Shown here in pieces: positions 9,925 through 23,536 of a stretch of 64,000 bases of DNA; the first letter of the stretch is position 1; each line of letters starts with the position of its first letter. The translations under genes were made by a program, and so were the position numbers. The notes under the pieces are model-generated. The model made no database searches and was not told where the DNA came from. It saw nothing but the letters and a program-made list of their open reading frames with translations. The DNA comes from Thuidium tamariscinum (Eukaryota; Streptophyta; Bryopsida; Hypnales; Thuidiaceae), in NCBI GenBank assembly GCA_947034885.2, contig OX344755.2:27225052-27289051 (forward strand), read 5' to 3'.

Positions 9925-12900
9925 TTGAATGGTGTGCATTTTTGAATTTTAATCGCATTGAATTTCACAGCATATTTTTTGTAGTAATTCTATAGAACTG
10001 GATTAGATATTACAATGTGATCACGTTGAATTTGCCTTGCAACTGGGAAGTTTGCGCGTCTTGATATCAACTAAACAACGAGGAGATTTCCTCGGCCACG
10101 AGAGTAACTCCGTAGGCTCTTGAATGGTGTGCATTTTTGAATTTTAATGGCATTGAATTTCACAGCATATTTTTTGTAGTAATTCTATAGAACTGGATTA
10201 GATATTACAATGTGATCACGTTGAATTTGTATTGCAACTGAGAAGTTTGCGCGTCTTGATATCAACTAAACACCTCGGAGATTTCCTCGGCCACGAGAAT
10301 AACTCCGTAGGCTCTTGAATGGTGTGCATTTTTGAATTTTAATCGCATTGAATTTCACACCATATTTTTTGTAGTAATTCTATAGAACTGGATTAGATAT
10401 TACAATGTGATCACGTTGAATTTGCCTTGCAACTGGGAAGTTTGCGCGTCTTGATATCAACTAAACAACGAGGAGATTTCCTCGGCCACGAGAATAACTC
10501 CGTAGGCTCTTGAATGGTGTGCATTTTTGAATATAATCGCATTGAATTTCACAGCATATTTTTTGTAGTAATTCTATAGAACTGGATTAGATATTACAAT
10601 GTGATCACGTTGAATTTGTATTGCAACTAAGAAGTTTGCGCGTCTTGATATCAACTAAACACCTCGGAGATTTCCTCGGCCACGAGAATAACTCCGTAGG
10701 CTCTTGAATGGTGTGCATTTTTGAATTTTAATCGCATTGAATTTCACAGCATATTTTTTGTAGTAATTCTATAGAACTGGATTAGATATTACAATGTGAT
10801 CACGTTGAATTTGCCTTGCAACTGGGAAGTTTGCGCGTCTTGATATGAACTAAACAACGAGGAGATTTCCTCGGCCACGAGAATAACTCCGTAGGCTCTT
10901 GAATGGTGTGCATTTTTGAATTTTAATCGCATTGAATTTCACAGCATATTTTTTGTAGTAATTCTATAGAACTGGATTAGATATTACAATGTGATCACGT
11001 TGAATTTGCCTTGCAACTGGGAAGTTTGCGCGTCTTGATATCAACTAAACAACGAGGAGATTTCCTCGGCCACGAGAGTAACTCCGTAGGCTCTTGAATG
11101 GTGTGCATTTTTGAATATAATCGCATTGAATTTCACAGCATATTTTTTGTAGTAATTCTATAGAACTGGATTAGATATTACAATGTGATCACGTTGAATT
11201 TGCCTTGCAACTGGGAAGTTTGCGCGTCTTGATATCAACTAAACAACGAGGAGATTTCCTCGGCCACGAGAGTAACTCCGTAGGCTCTTGAATGGTGTGC
11301 ATTTTTGAATATAATCGCATTGAATTTCACAGCATATTTTTTGTAGTAATTCTATAGAACTGGATTAGATATTACAATGTGTTCACGTTGAATTTGCCTT
11401 GCAACTGGGAAGTTTGCGCGTCTTGATATCTACTAAACAACGAGGAGATTTCCTCGGCCACGAGAGTAACTCCGTAGGCTCTTGAATGGTGTGCATTTTT
11501 GAATATAATCGCATTGAATTTCACAGCATATTTTTTGTAGTAATTCTATAGAACTGGATTAGATATTACAATGTGATCACGTTGAATTTGTATTGCAACT
11601 AAGAAGTTTGCGCGTCTTGATATCAACTAAACACCTCGGAGATTTCCTCGGCCACGAGAATAACTCCGTAGGCTCTTGAATGGTGTGCATTTTTGAATTT
11701 TAATCGCATTGAATTTCACAGCATATTTTTTGTAGTAATTCTATAGAACTGGATTAGATATTACAATGTGATCACGTTGAATTTGCCTTGCAACTGGGAA
11801 GTTTGCGCGTCTTGATATCAACTAAACAACGAGGAGATTTCCTCGGCCACGAGAGTAACTCCGTAGGCTCTTGAATGGTGTGCATTTTTGAATTTTAATG
11901 GCATTGAATTTCACAGCATATTTTTTGTAGTAATTCTATAGAACTGGATTAGATATTACAATGTGATCACGTTGAATTTGTATTGCAACTGAGAAGTTTG
12001 CGCGTCTTGATATCAACTAAACACCTCGGAGATTTCCTCGGCCACGAGAATAACTCCGTAGGCTCTTGAATGGTGTGCATTTTTGAATTTTAATCGCATT
12101 GAATTTCACACCATATTTTTTGTAGTAATTCTATAGAACTGGATTAGATATTACAATGTGATCACGTTGAATTTGCCTTGCAACTGGGAAGTTTGCGCGT
12201 CTTGATATCAACTAAACAACGAGGAGATTTCCTCGGCCACGAGAATAACTCCGTAGGCTCTTGAATGGTGTGCATTTTTGAATATAATCGCATTGAATTT
12301 CACAGCATATTTTTTGTAGTAATTCTATAGAACTGGATTAGATATTACAATGTGATCACGTTGAATTTGTATTGCAACTGAGAAGTTTGCGCGTCTTGAT
12401 ATCAACTAAACACCTCGGAGATTTCCTCGGCCACGAGAATAACTCCGTAGGCTCTTGAATGGTGTGCATTTTTGAATTTTAATCGCATTGAATTTCACAG
12501 CATATTTTTTGTAGTAATTCTATAGAACTGGATTAGATATTACAATGTGATCACGTTGAATTTGCCTTGCAACTGGGAAGTTTGCGCGTCTTGATATGAA
12601 CTAAACAACGAGGAGATTTCCTCGGCCACGAGAATAACTCCGTAGGCTCTTGAATGGTGTGCATTTTTGAATTTTAATCGCATTGAATTTCACAGCATAT
12701 TTTTTGTAGTAATTCTATAGAACTGGATTAGATATTACAATGTGATCACGTTGAATTTGCCTTGCAACTGGGAAGTTTGCGCGTCTTGATATCAACTAAA
12801 CAACGAGGAGATTTCCTCGGCCACGAGAGTAACTCCGTAGGCTCTTGAATGGTGTGCATTTTTGAATATAATCGCATTGAATTTCACAGCATATTTTTTG

Positions 12901-13426
12901 TAGTAATTCTATAGAACTGGATTAGATATTACAATGTGATCACGTTGAATTTGCCTTGCAACTGGGAAGTTTGCGCGTCTTGATATCAACTAAACAACGA
13001 GGAGATTTCCTCGGCCACGAGAGTAACTCCGTAGGCTCTTGAATGGTGTGCATTTTTGAATATAATCGCATTGAATTTCACAGCATATTTTTTGTAGTAA
13101 TTCTATAGAACTGGATTAGATATTACAATGTGTTCACGTTGAATTTGCCTTGCAACTGGGAAGTTTGCGCGTCTTGATATCAACTAAACAACGAGGAGAT
13201 TTCCTCGGCCACGAGAGTAACTCCGTAGGCTCTTGAATGGTGTGCATTTTTGAATATAATCGCATTGAATTTCACAGCATATTTTTTGTAGTAATTCTAT
13301 AGAACTGGATTAGATATTACAATGTGATCACGTTGAATTTGTATTGCAACTAAGAAGTTTGTGCGTCTTGATATCAACTAAACACCTCGGAGATTTCCTC
13401 GGCCACGAGAATAACTCCGTAGGCTC
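9925..13426 (+). repeat. Tandem 9-unit duplication (2 x 1751 bp)
   Basis: Copy 1 is 9925-11675 and copy 2 is 11676-13426, directly adjacent. All nine units match in type and order, including the rare AATGG (10149 and 11900), CACACC (units at 10315 and 12066) and GATATG (10847 and 12598). I saw only a few differences: CTAAG versus CTGAG in the units at 10510 and 12261, a private GATATCTAC near 11431, and GTGCG in the unit at 13233. The match continues one unit further with one change at position 46. This is a clear recent duplication. Confidence 0.85.
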
Positions 13427-15759
13427 TTGAATGGTGTGCATTTTTGAATTTTAATCGCATTGAATTTCACACCATATTTTTTGTAGTAATTCTATAGAAC
13501 TGGATTAGATATTACAATGTGATCACGTTGAATTTGCCTTGCAACTGGGAAGTTTGCGCGTCTTGATATCAACTAAACAACGAGGAGATTTCCTCGGCCA
13601 CGAGAGTAACTCCGTAGGCTCTTGAATGGTGTGCATTTTTGAATTTAATCGCATTGAATTTCACAGCATATTTTTTGTAGTAATTCTATAGAACTGGATT
13701 AGATATTACAATGTGATCACGTTGAATTTGCCTTGCAACTGGGAAGTTTGCGCGTCTTGATATCAACTAAACAACGAGGAGATTTCCTCGGCCACGAGAG
13801 TAACTCCGTAGGCTCTTGAATGGTGTGCATTTTTGAATATAATCGCATTGAATTTCACAGCATATTTTTTGTAGTAATTCTATAGAACTGGATTAGATAT
13901 TACAATGTGTTCACGTTGAATTTGCCTTGCAACTGGGAAGTTTGCGCGTCTTGATATCAACTAAACAACGAGGAGATTTCCTCGGCCACGAGAGTAACTC
14001 CGTAGGCTCTTGAATGGTGTGCATTTTTGAATATAATCGCATTGAATTTCACAGCATATTTTTTGTAGTAATTCTATAGAACTGGATTAGATATTACAAT
14101 GTGATCACGTTGAATTTGTATTGCAACTGAGAAGTTTGCGCGTCTTGATATCAACTAAACACCTCGGAGATTTCCTCGGCCACGAGAATAACTCCGTAGG
14201 CTCTTGAATGGTGTGCATTTTTGAATTTTAATCGCATTGAATTTCACAGCATATTTTTTGTAGTAATTCTATAGAACTGGATTAGATATTACAATGTGAT
14301 CACGTTGAATTTGTATTGCAACTAAGAAGTTTGCGCGTCTTGATATCAACTAAACACCTCGGAGATTTCCTCGGCCACGAGAATAACTCCGTAGGCTCTT
14401 GAATGGTGTGCATTTTTGAATTTTAATCGCATTGAATTTCACAGCATATTTTTTGTAGTAATTCTATAGAACTGGATTAGATATTACAATGTGATCACGT
14501 TGAATATGTATTGCAACTGAGAAGTTTGCGCGTCTTGATATCAACTAAACACCTCGGAGATTTCCTCGGCCACGAGAATAACTCCGTAGGCTCTTGAATG
14601 GTGTGCATTTTTGAATTTAATCGCATTGAATTTCACAACATATTTTTTGTAGTAATTCTATAGAACTGGATTAGATATTACAATGTGATCACGTTGAATT
14701 TGTATTGCAACTAAGAAGTTTGCGCGTCTTGATATCAACTAAACACCTCGGAGATTTCCTCGGCCACGAGAGTAACTCCGTAGGCTCTTGAATGGTGTGG
14801 ATTTTTGAATATAATCGCATTGAATTTCACAGCATATTTTTTGTAGTAATTCTATAGAACTGGATTAGATATTACAATGTGATCACGTTGAATTTGTATT
14901 GCAACTAAGAAGTTTGCGCGTCTTGATATCAACTAAACACCTCGGAGATTTCCTCGCCCACGAGAATAACTCCGTAGGCTCTTGAATGGTGTGCATTTTT
15001 GAATTTTAATCGCATTGAATTTCACAGCATATTTTTTGTAGTAATTCTATAGAACTGGATTAGATATTACAATGTGATCACGTTGAATTTGTATTGCAAC
15101 TAAGAAGTTTGCGCGTCTTGATATCAACTAAACACCTCGGAGATTTCCTCGGCCACGAGAATAACTCCGTAGGCTCTTGAATGGTGTGCATTTTTGAATA
15201 CAATCGCATTGAATTTCACAGCATATTTTTTGTAGTAATTCTATAGAACTGGATTAGATATTACAATGTGATCACGTTGAATTTGTATTGCAACTAAGAA
15301 GTTTGCGCGTCTTGATATCAACTAAACACCTCGGAGATTTCCTCGGCCACGAGAATAACTCCGTAGGCTCTTGAATGGTGTGCATTTTTGAATTTTAATC
15401 GCATTGAATTTCACAGCATATTTTTTGTAGTAATTCTATAGAACTGGATTAGATATTACAATGTGATCACGTTGAATTTGCCTTGCAACTGGGAAGTTTG
15501 CGCGTCTTGATATCAACTAAACAACGAGGAGATTTCCTCGGCCACGAGAATAACTCCGTAGGCTCTTGAATGGTGTGCATTTTTGAATATAATCGCATTG
15601 AATTTCACAGCATATTTTTTGTAGTAATTCTATAGAACTGGATTAGATATTACAATGTGATCACGTTGAATTTGCCTTGCAACTGGGAAGTTTGCGCGTC
15701 TTGATATCAACTAAACAACGAGGAGATTTCCTCGGCCACGAGAGTAACTCCGTAGGCTC
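13427..15759 (+). repeat. A-rich stretch with many private changes
   Basis: Units at 14010, 14204, 14399, 14594, 14788, 14982 and 15177 are all type A in succession, whereas elsewhere A and B alternate closely. The stretch carries an unusual number of single-copy changes: GAATATG near 14505, CACAAC near 14638, TGTGG at 14800, CTCGCCC near 14957 and AATACAATC near 15201. It is a candidate for an older or less homogenised segment between two younger duplications. Confidence 0.6.
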
Positions 15760-18700
15760 TTGAATGGTGTGCATTTTTGAATATAATCGCATTGAATTTC
15801 ACAGCATATTTTTTGTAGTAATTCTATAGAACTGGATTAGATATTACAATGTGATCACGTTGAATTTGTATTGCAACTGAGAAGTTTGCGCGTCTTGATA
15901 TCAACTAAACACCTCGGAGATTTCCTCGGCCACGAGAATAACTCCGTAGGCTCTTGAATGGTGTGCATTTTTGAATTTTAATCGCATTGAATTTCACAGC
16001 ATATTTTTTGTAGTAATTCTATAGAACTGGATTAGATATTACAATGTGTTCACGTTGAATTTGCCTTGCAACTGGGAAGTTTGCGCGTCTTGATATCAAC
16101 TAAACAACGAGGAGATTTCCTCGGCCACGAGAGTAACTCCGTAGGCTCTTGAATGGTGTGCATTTTTGAATATAATCGCATTGAATTTCACAGCATATTT
16201 TTTGTAGTAATTCTATAGAACTGGATTAGATATTACAATGTGATCACGTTGAATTTGTATTGCAACTAAGAAGTTTGCGCGTCTTGATATCAACTAAACA
16301 CCTCGGAGATTTCCTCGGCCACGAGAATAACTCCGTAGGCTCTTGAATGGTGTGCATTTTTGAATATAATCGCATTGAATTTCACAGCATATTTTTTGTA
16401 GTAATTCTATAGAACTGGATTAGATATTACAATGTGATCACGTTGAATTTGCCTTGCAACTGGGAAGTTTGCGCGTCTTGATATCAACTAAACAACGAGG
16501 AGATTTCCTCGGCCACGAGAGTAACTCCGTAGGCTCTTGAATGGTGTGCATTTTTGAATATAATCGCATTGAATTTCACAGCATATTTTTTGTAGTAATT
16601 CTATAGAACTGGATTAGATATTACAATGTGATCACGTTGAATTTGTATTGCAACTAAGAAGTTTGCGCGTCTTGATATCAACTAAACACCTCGGAGATTT
16701 CCTCGGCCACGAGAATAACTCCGTAGGCTCTTGAATGGTGTGCATTTTTGAATATAATCGCATTGAATTTCACAGCATATTTTTTGTAGTAATTCTATAG
16801 AACTGGATTAGATATTACAATGTGATCACGTTGAATTTGTATTGCAACTGAGAAGTTTGCGCGTCTTGATATCAACTAAACACCTCGGAGATTTCCTCGG
16901 CCACGAGAATAACTCCGTAGGCTCTTGAATGGTGTGCATTTTTGAATTTTAATCGCATTGAATTTCACAGCATATTTTTTGTAGTAATTCTATAGAACTG
17001 GATTAGATATTACAATGTGTTCACGTTGAATTTGCCTTGCAACTGGGAAGTTTGCGCGTCTTGATATCAACTAAACAACGAGGAGATTTCCTCGGCCACG
17101 AGAGTAACTCCGTAGGCTCTTGAATGGTGTGCATTTTTGAATATAATCGCATTGAATTTCACAGCATATTTTTTGTAGTAATTCTATAGAACTGGATTAG
17201 ATATTACAATGTGATCACGTTGAATTTGTATTGCAACTAAGAAGTTTGCGCGTCTTGATATCAACTAAACACCTCGGAGATTTCCTCGGCCACGAGAATA
17301 ACTCCGTAGGCTCTTGAATGGTGTGCATTTTTGAATTTTAATGGCATTGAATTTCACAGCATATTTTTTGTAGTAATTCTATAGAACTGGATTAGATATT
17401 ACAATGTGTTCACGTTGAATTTGCCTTGCAACTGGGAAGTTTGCGCGTCTTGATATCAACTAAACAACGAGGAGATTTCCTCGGCCACGAGAGTAACTCC
17501 GTAGGCTCTTGAATGGTGTGCATTTTTGAATATAATCGCATTGAATTTCACAGCATATTTTTTGTAGTAATTCTATAGAACTGGATTAGATATTACAATG
17601 TGATCACGTTGAATTTGTATTGCAACTGAGAAGTTTGCGCGTCTTGATATCAACTAAACACCTCGGAGATTTCCTCGGCCACGAGAATAACTCCGTAGGC
17701 TCTTGAATGGTGTGCATTTTTGAATTTTAATCGCATTGAATTTCACAGCATATTTTTTGTAGTAATTCTATAGAACTGGATTAGATATTACAATGTGTTC
17801 ACGTTGAATTTGCCTTGCAACTGGGAAGTTTGCGCGTCTTGATATCAACTAAACAACGAGGAGATTTCCTCGGCCACGAGAGTAACTCCGTAGGCTCTTG
17901 AATGGTGTGCATTTTTGAATATAATCGCATTGAATTTCACAGCATATTTTTTGTAGTAATTCTATAGAACTGGATTAGATATTACAATGTGATCACGTTG
18001 AATTTGTATTGCAACTAAGAAGTTTGCGCGTCTTGATATCAACTAAACACCTCGGAGATTTCCTCGGCCACGAGAATAACTCCGTAGGCTCTTGAATGGT
18101 GTGCATTTTTGAATATAATCGCATTGAATTTCACAGCATATTTTTTGTAGTAATTCTATAGAACTGGATTAGATATTACAATGTGATCACGTTGAATTTG
18201 CCTTGCAACTGGGAAGTTTGCGCGTCTTGATATCAACTAAACAACGAGGAGATTTCCTCGGCCACGAGAGTAACTCCGTAGGCTCTTGAATGGTGTGCAT
18301 TTTTGAATATAATCGCATTGAATTTCACAGCATATTTTTTGTAGTAATTCTATAGAACTGGATTAGATATTACAATGTGATCACGTTGAATTTGTATTGC
18401 AACTAAGAAGTTTGCGCGTCTTGATATCAACTAAACACCTCGGAGATTTCCTCGGCCACGAGAATAACTCCGTAGGCTCTTGAATGGTGTGCATTTTTGA
18501 ATATAATCGCATTGAATTTCACAGCATATTTTTTGTAGTAATTCTATAGAACTGGATTAGATATTACAATGTGATCACGTTGAATTTGTATTGCAACTGA
18601 GAAGTTTGCGCGTCTTGATATCAACTAAACACCTCGGAGATTTCCTCGGCCACGAGAATAACTCCGTAGGCTCTTGAATGGTGTGCATTTTTGAATTTTA

Positions 18701-19257
18701 ATCGCATTGAATTTCACAGCATATTTTTTGTAGTAATTCTATAGAACTGGATTAGATATTACAATGTGTTCACGTTGAATTTGCCTTGCAACTGGGAAGT
18801 TTGCGCGTCTTGATATCAACTAAACAACGAGGAGATTTCCTCGGCCACGAGAGTAACTCCGTAGGCTCTTGAATGGTGTGCATTTTTGAATATAATCGCA
18901 TTGAATTTCACAGCATATTTTTTGTAGTAATTCTATAGAACTGGATTAGATATTACAATGTGATCACGTTGAATTTGTCTTGCAACTAAGAAGTTTGCGC
19001 GTCTTGATATCAACTAAACACCTCGGAGATTTCCTCGGCCACGAGAATAACTCCGTAGGCTCTTGAATGGTGTGCATTTTTGAATTTTAATGGCATTGAA
19101 TTTCACAGCATATTTTTTGTAGTAATTCTATAGAACTGGATTAGATATTACAATGTGTTCACGTTGAATTTGCCTTGCAACTGGGAAGTTTGCGCGTCTT
19201 GATATCAACTAAACAACGAGGAGATTTCCTCGGCCACGAGAGTAACTCCGTAGGCTC
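15760..19257 (+). repeat. Tandem 9-unit duplication (2 x 1749 bp)
   Basis: Copy 1 is 15760-17508 and copy 2 is 17509-19257. The unit order (A with CTGAG; B T96; A; B A96; A; A with CTGAG; B T96; A; B with AATGG) is identical in both. Unit lengths agree too, giving 1749 bp each. The only difference I noticed is GTCTTG instead of GTATTG in the unit at 18869. This is the cleanest of the 9-unit duplications. Confidence 0.88.
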
Positions 19258-22200
19258 TTGAATGGTGTGCATTTTTGAATATAATCGCATTGAATTTCAC
19301 AGCATATTTTTTGTAGTAATTCTATAGAACTGGATTAGATATTACAATGTGATCACGTTGAATTTGTATTGCAACTAAGAAGTTTGCGCGTCTTGATATC
19401 AACTAAACACCTCGGAGATTTCCTCGGCCACGAGAATAACTCCGTAGGCTCTTGAATGGTGTGCATTTTTGAATTTTAATGGCATTGAATTTCACAGCAT
19501 ATTTTTTGTAGTAATTCTATAGAACTGGATTAGATATTACAATGTGTTCACGTTGAATTTGCCTTGCAACTGGGAAGTTTGCGCGTCTTGATATCAACTA
19601 AACAACGAGGAGATTTCCTCGGCCACGAGAATAACTCCGTAGGCTCTTGAATGGTGTGCATTTTTGAATATAATCGCATTGAATTTCACAGCATATTTTT
19701 TGTAGTAATTCTATAGAACTGGATTAGATATTACAATGTGATCACGTTGAATTTGTATTGCAACTGAGAAGTTTGCGCGTCTTGATATCAACTAAACACC
19801 TCGGAGATTTCCTCGGCCACGAGAATAACTCCGTAGGCTCTTGAATGGTGTGCATTTTTGAATTTTAATCGCATTGAATTTCACACCATATTTTTTGTAG
19901 TAATTCTATAGAACTGGATTAGATATTACAATGTGATCACGTTGAATTTGCCTTGCAACTGGGAAGTTTGCGCGTCTTGATATCAACTAAACAACGAGGA
20001 GATTTCCTCGGCCACGAGAATAACTCCGTAGGCTCTTGAATGGTGTGCATTTTTGAATATAATCGCATTGAATTTCACAGCATATTTTTTGTAGTAATTC
20101 TATAGAACTGGATTAGATATTACAATGTGATCACGTTGAATTTGTATGGCAACTGAGAAGTTTGCGCGTCTTGATATCAACTAAACACCTCGGAGATTTC
20201 CTCGGCCACGAGAATAACTCCGTAGGCTCTTGAATGGTGTGCATTTTTGAATTTTAATCGCATTGAATTTCACAGCATATTTTTTGTAGTAATTCTATAG
20301 AACTGGATTAGATATTACAATGTGATCACGTTGAATTTGTATTGCAACTAAGAAGTTTGCGCGTCTTGATATCAACTAAACAACGAGGAGATTTCCTCGG
20401 CCACGAGAATAACTCCGTAGGCTCTTGAATGGTGTGCATTTTTGAATTTTAATCGCATTGAATTTCACAGCATATTTTTTGTAGTAATTCTATAGAACTG
20501 GATTAGATATTACAATGTGATCACGTTGAATTTGCCTTGCAACTGGGAAGTTTGCGCGTCTTGATATCAACTAAACAACGAGGAGATTTCCTCGGCCACG
20601 AGAATAACTCCGTAGGCTCTTGAATGGTGTGCATTTTTGAATATAATCGCATTGAATTTCACAGCATATTTTTTGTAGTAATTCTATAGAACTGGATTAG
20701 ATATTACAATGTGATCACGTTGAATTTGCCTTGCAACTGGGAAGTTTGCGCGTCTTGATATCAACTAAACAACGAGGAGATTTCCTCGGCCACGAGAGTA
20801 ACTCCGTAGGCTCTTGAATGGTGTGCATTTTTGAATATAATCGCATTGAATTTCACAGCATATTTTTTGTAGTAATTCTATAGAACTGGATTAGATATTA
20901 CAATGTGATCACGTTGAATTTGTATTGCAACTTAGAAGTTTGCGCGTCTTGATATCAACTAAACACCTCGGAGATTTCCTCGGCCACGAGAATAACTCCG
21001 TAGGCTCTTGAATGGTGTGCATTTTTGAATTTTAATCGCATTGAATTTCACAGCATATTTTTTGTAGTAATTCTATAGAACTGGATTAGATATTACAATG
21101 TGTTCACGTTGAATTTGCCTTGCAACTGGGAAGTTTGCGCGTCTTGATATCAACTAAACAACGAGGAGATTTCCTCGGCCACGAGAGTAACTCCGTAGGC
21201 TCTTGAATGGTGTGCATTTTTGAATATAATCGCATTGAATTTCACAGCATATTTTTTGTAGTAATTCTATAGAACTGGATTAGATATTACAATGTGATCA
21301 CGTTGAATTTGCCTTGCAACTGGGAAGTTTGCGCGTCTTGATATCAACTAAACAACGAGGAGATTTCCTCGGCCACGAGAGTAACTCCGTAGGCTCTTGA
21401 ATGGTGTGCATTTTTGAATATAATCGCATTGAATTTCACAGCATATTTTTTGTAGTAATTCTATAGAACTGGATTAGATATTACAATGTGATCACGTTGA
21501 ATTTGTCTTGCAACTGAGAAGTTTGCGCGTCTTGATATCAACTAAACACCTCGGAGATTTCCTCGGCCACGAGAATAACTCCGTAGGCTCTTGAATGGTG
21601 TGCATTTTTGAATTTTAATCGCATTGAATTTCACAGCATATTTTTTGTAGTAATTCTATAGAACTGGATTAGATATTACAATGTGTTCACGTTGAATTTG
21701 CCTTGCAACTGGGAAGTTTGCGCGTCTTGATATCAACTAAACAACGAGGAGATTTCCTCGGCCACGAGAGTAACTCCGTAGGCTCTTGAATGGTGTGCAT
21801 TTTTGAATATAATCGCATTGAATTTCACAGCATATTTTTTGTAGTAATTCTATAGAACTGGATTAGATATTACAATGTGATCACGTTGAATTTGTATTGC
21901 AACTAAGAAGTTTGCGCGTCTTGATATCAACTAAACACCTCGGAGATTTCCTCGGCCACGAGAATAACTCCGTAGGCTCTTGAATGGTGTGCATTTTTGA
22001 ATTTTAATGGCATTGAATTTCACAGCATATTTTTTGTAGTAATTCTATAGAACTGGATTAGATATTACAATGTGTTCACGTTGAATTTGCCTTGCAACTG
22101 GGAAGTTTGCGCGTCTTGATATCAACTAAACACCTAGGAGATTTCCTCGGCCACGAGAGTAACTCCGTAGGCTCTTGAATGGTGTGCATTTTTGAATATA

Positions 22201-23536
22201 ATCGCATTGAATTTCACAGCATATTTTTTGTAGTAATTCTATAGAACTGGATTAGATATTACAATGTGATCACGTTGAATTTGTATTGCAACTAAGAAGT
22301 TTGCGCGTCTTGATATCAACTAAACACCTCGGAGATTTCCTCGGCCACGAGAATAACTCCGTAGGCTCTTGAATGGTGTGCATTTTTGAATTTTAATGGC
22401 ATTGAATTTCACAGCATATTTTTTGTAGTAATTCTATAGAACTGGATTAGATATTACAATGTGTTCACGTTGAATTTGCCTTGCAACTGGGAAGTTTGCG
22501 CGTCTTGATATCAACTAAACAACGAGGAGATTTCCTCGGCCACGAGAATAACTCCGTAGGCTCTTGAATGGTGTGCATTTTTGAATATAATCGCATTGAA
22601 TTTCACAGCATATTTTTTGTAGTAATTCTATAGAACTGGATTAGATATTACAATGTGATCACGTTGAATTTGTATTGCAACTGAGAAGTTTGCGCGTCTT
22701 GATATCAACTAAACACCTCGGAGATTTCCTCGGCCACGAGAATAACTCCGTAGGCTCTTGAATGGTGTGCATTTTTGAATTTTAATCGCATTGAATTTCA
22801 CACCATATTTTTTGTAGTAATTCTATAGAACTGGATTAGATATTACAATGTGATCACGTTGAATTTGCCTTGCAACTGGGAAGTTTGCGCGTCTTGATAT
22901 CAACTAAACAACGAGGAGATTTCCTCGGCCACGAGAATAACTCCGTAGGCTCTTGAATGGTGTGCATTTTTGAATATAATCGCATTGAATTTCACAGCAT
23001 ATTTTTTGTAGTAATTCTATAGAACTGGATTAGATATTACAATGTGATCACGTTGAATTTGTATGGCAACTGAGAAGTTTGCGCGTCTTGATATCAACTA
23101 AACACCTCGGAGATTTCCTCGGCCACGAGAATAACTCCGTAGGCTCTTGAATGGTGTGCATTTTTGAATTTTAATCGCATTGAATTTCACAGCATATTTT
23201 TTGTAGTAATTCTATAGAACTGGATTAGATATTACAATGTGATCACGTTGAATTTGTATTGCAACTAAGAAGTTTGCGCGTCTTGATATCAACTAAACAA
23301 CGAGGAGATTTCCTCGGCCACGAGAATAACTCCGTAGGCTCTTGAATGGTGTGCATTTTTGAATTTTAATCGCATTGAATTTCACAGCATATTTTTTGTA
23401 GTAATTCTATAGAACTGGATTAGATATTACAATGTGATCACGTTGAATTTGCCTTGCAACTGGGAAGTTTGCGCGTCTTGATATCAACTAAACAACGAGG
23501 AGATTTCCTCGGCCACGAGAGTAACTCCGTAGGCTC
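18480..23536 (+). repeat. 15-unit-offset duplication (2917 bp)
   Basis: Units at 18480-20424 correspond in order to units at 21397-23341. Shared rare markers are AATGG (19092 with 22009; 19481 with 22398), CACACC (19841 with 22758) and GTATGG (20148 with 23065), every pair exactly 2917 bp apart. The unit at 21980 has changed to CCTAGG at 154-159. The first copy overlaps the end of the preceding 9-unit duplication, so this event came later or used the same units again. Confidence 0.8.
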
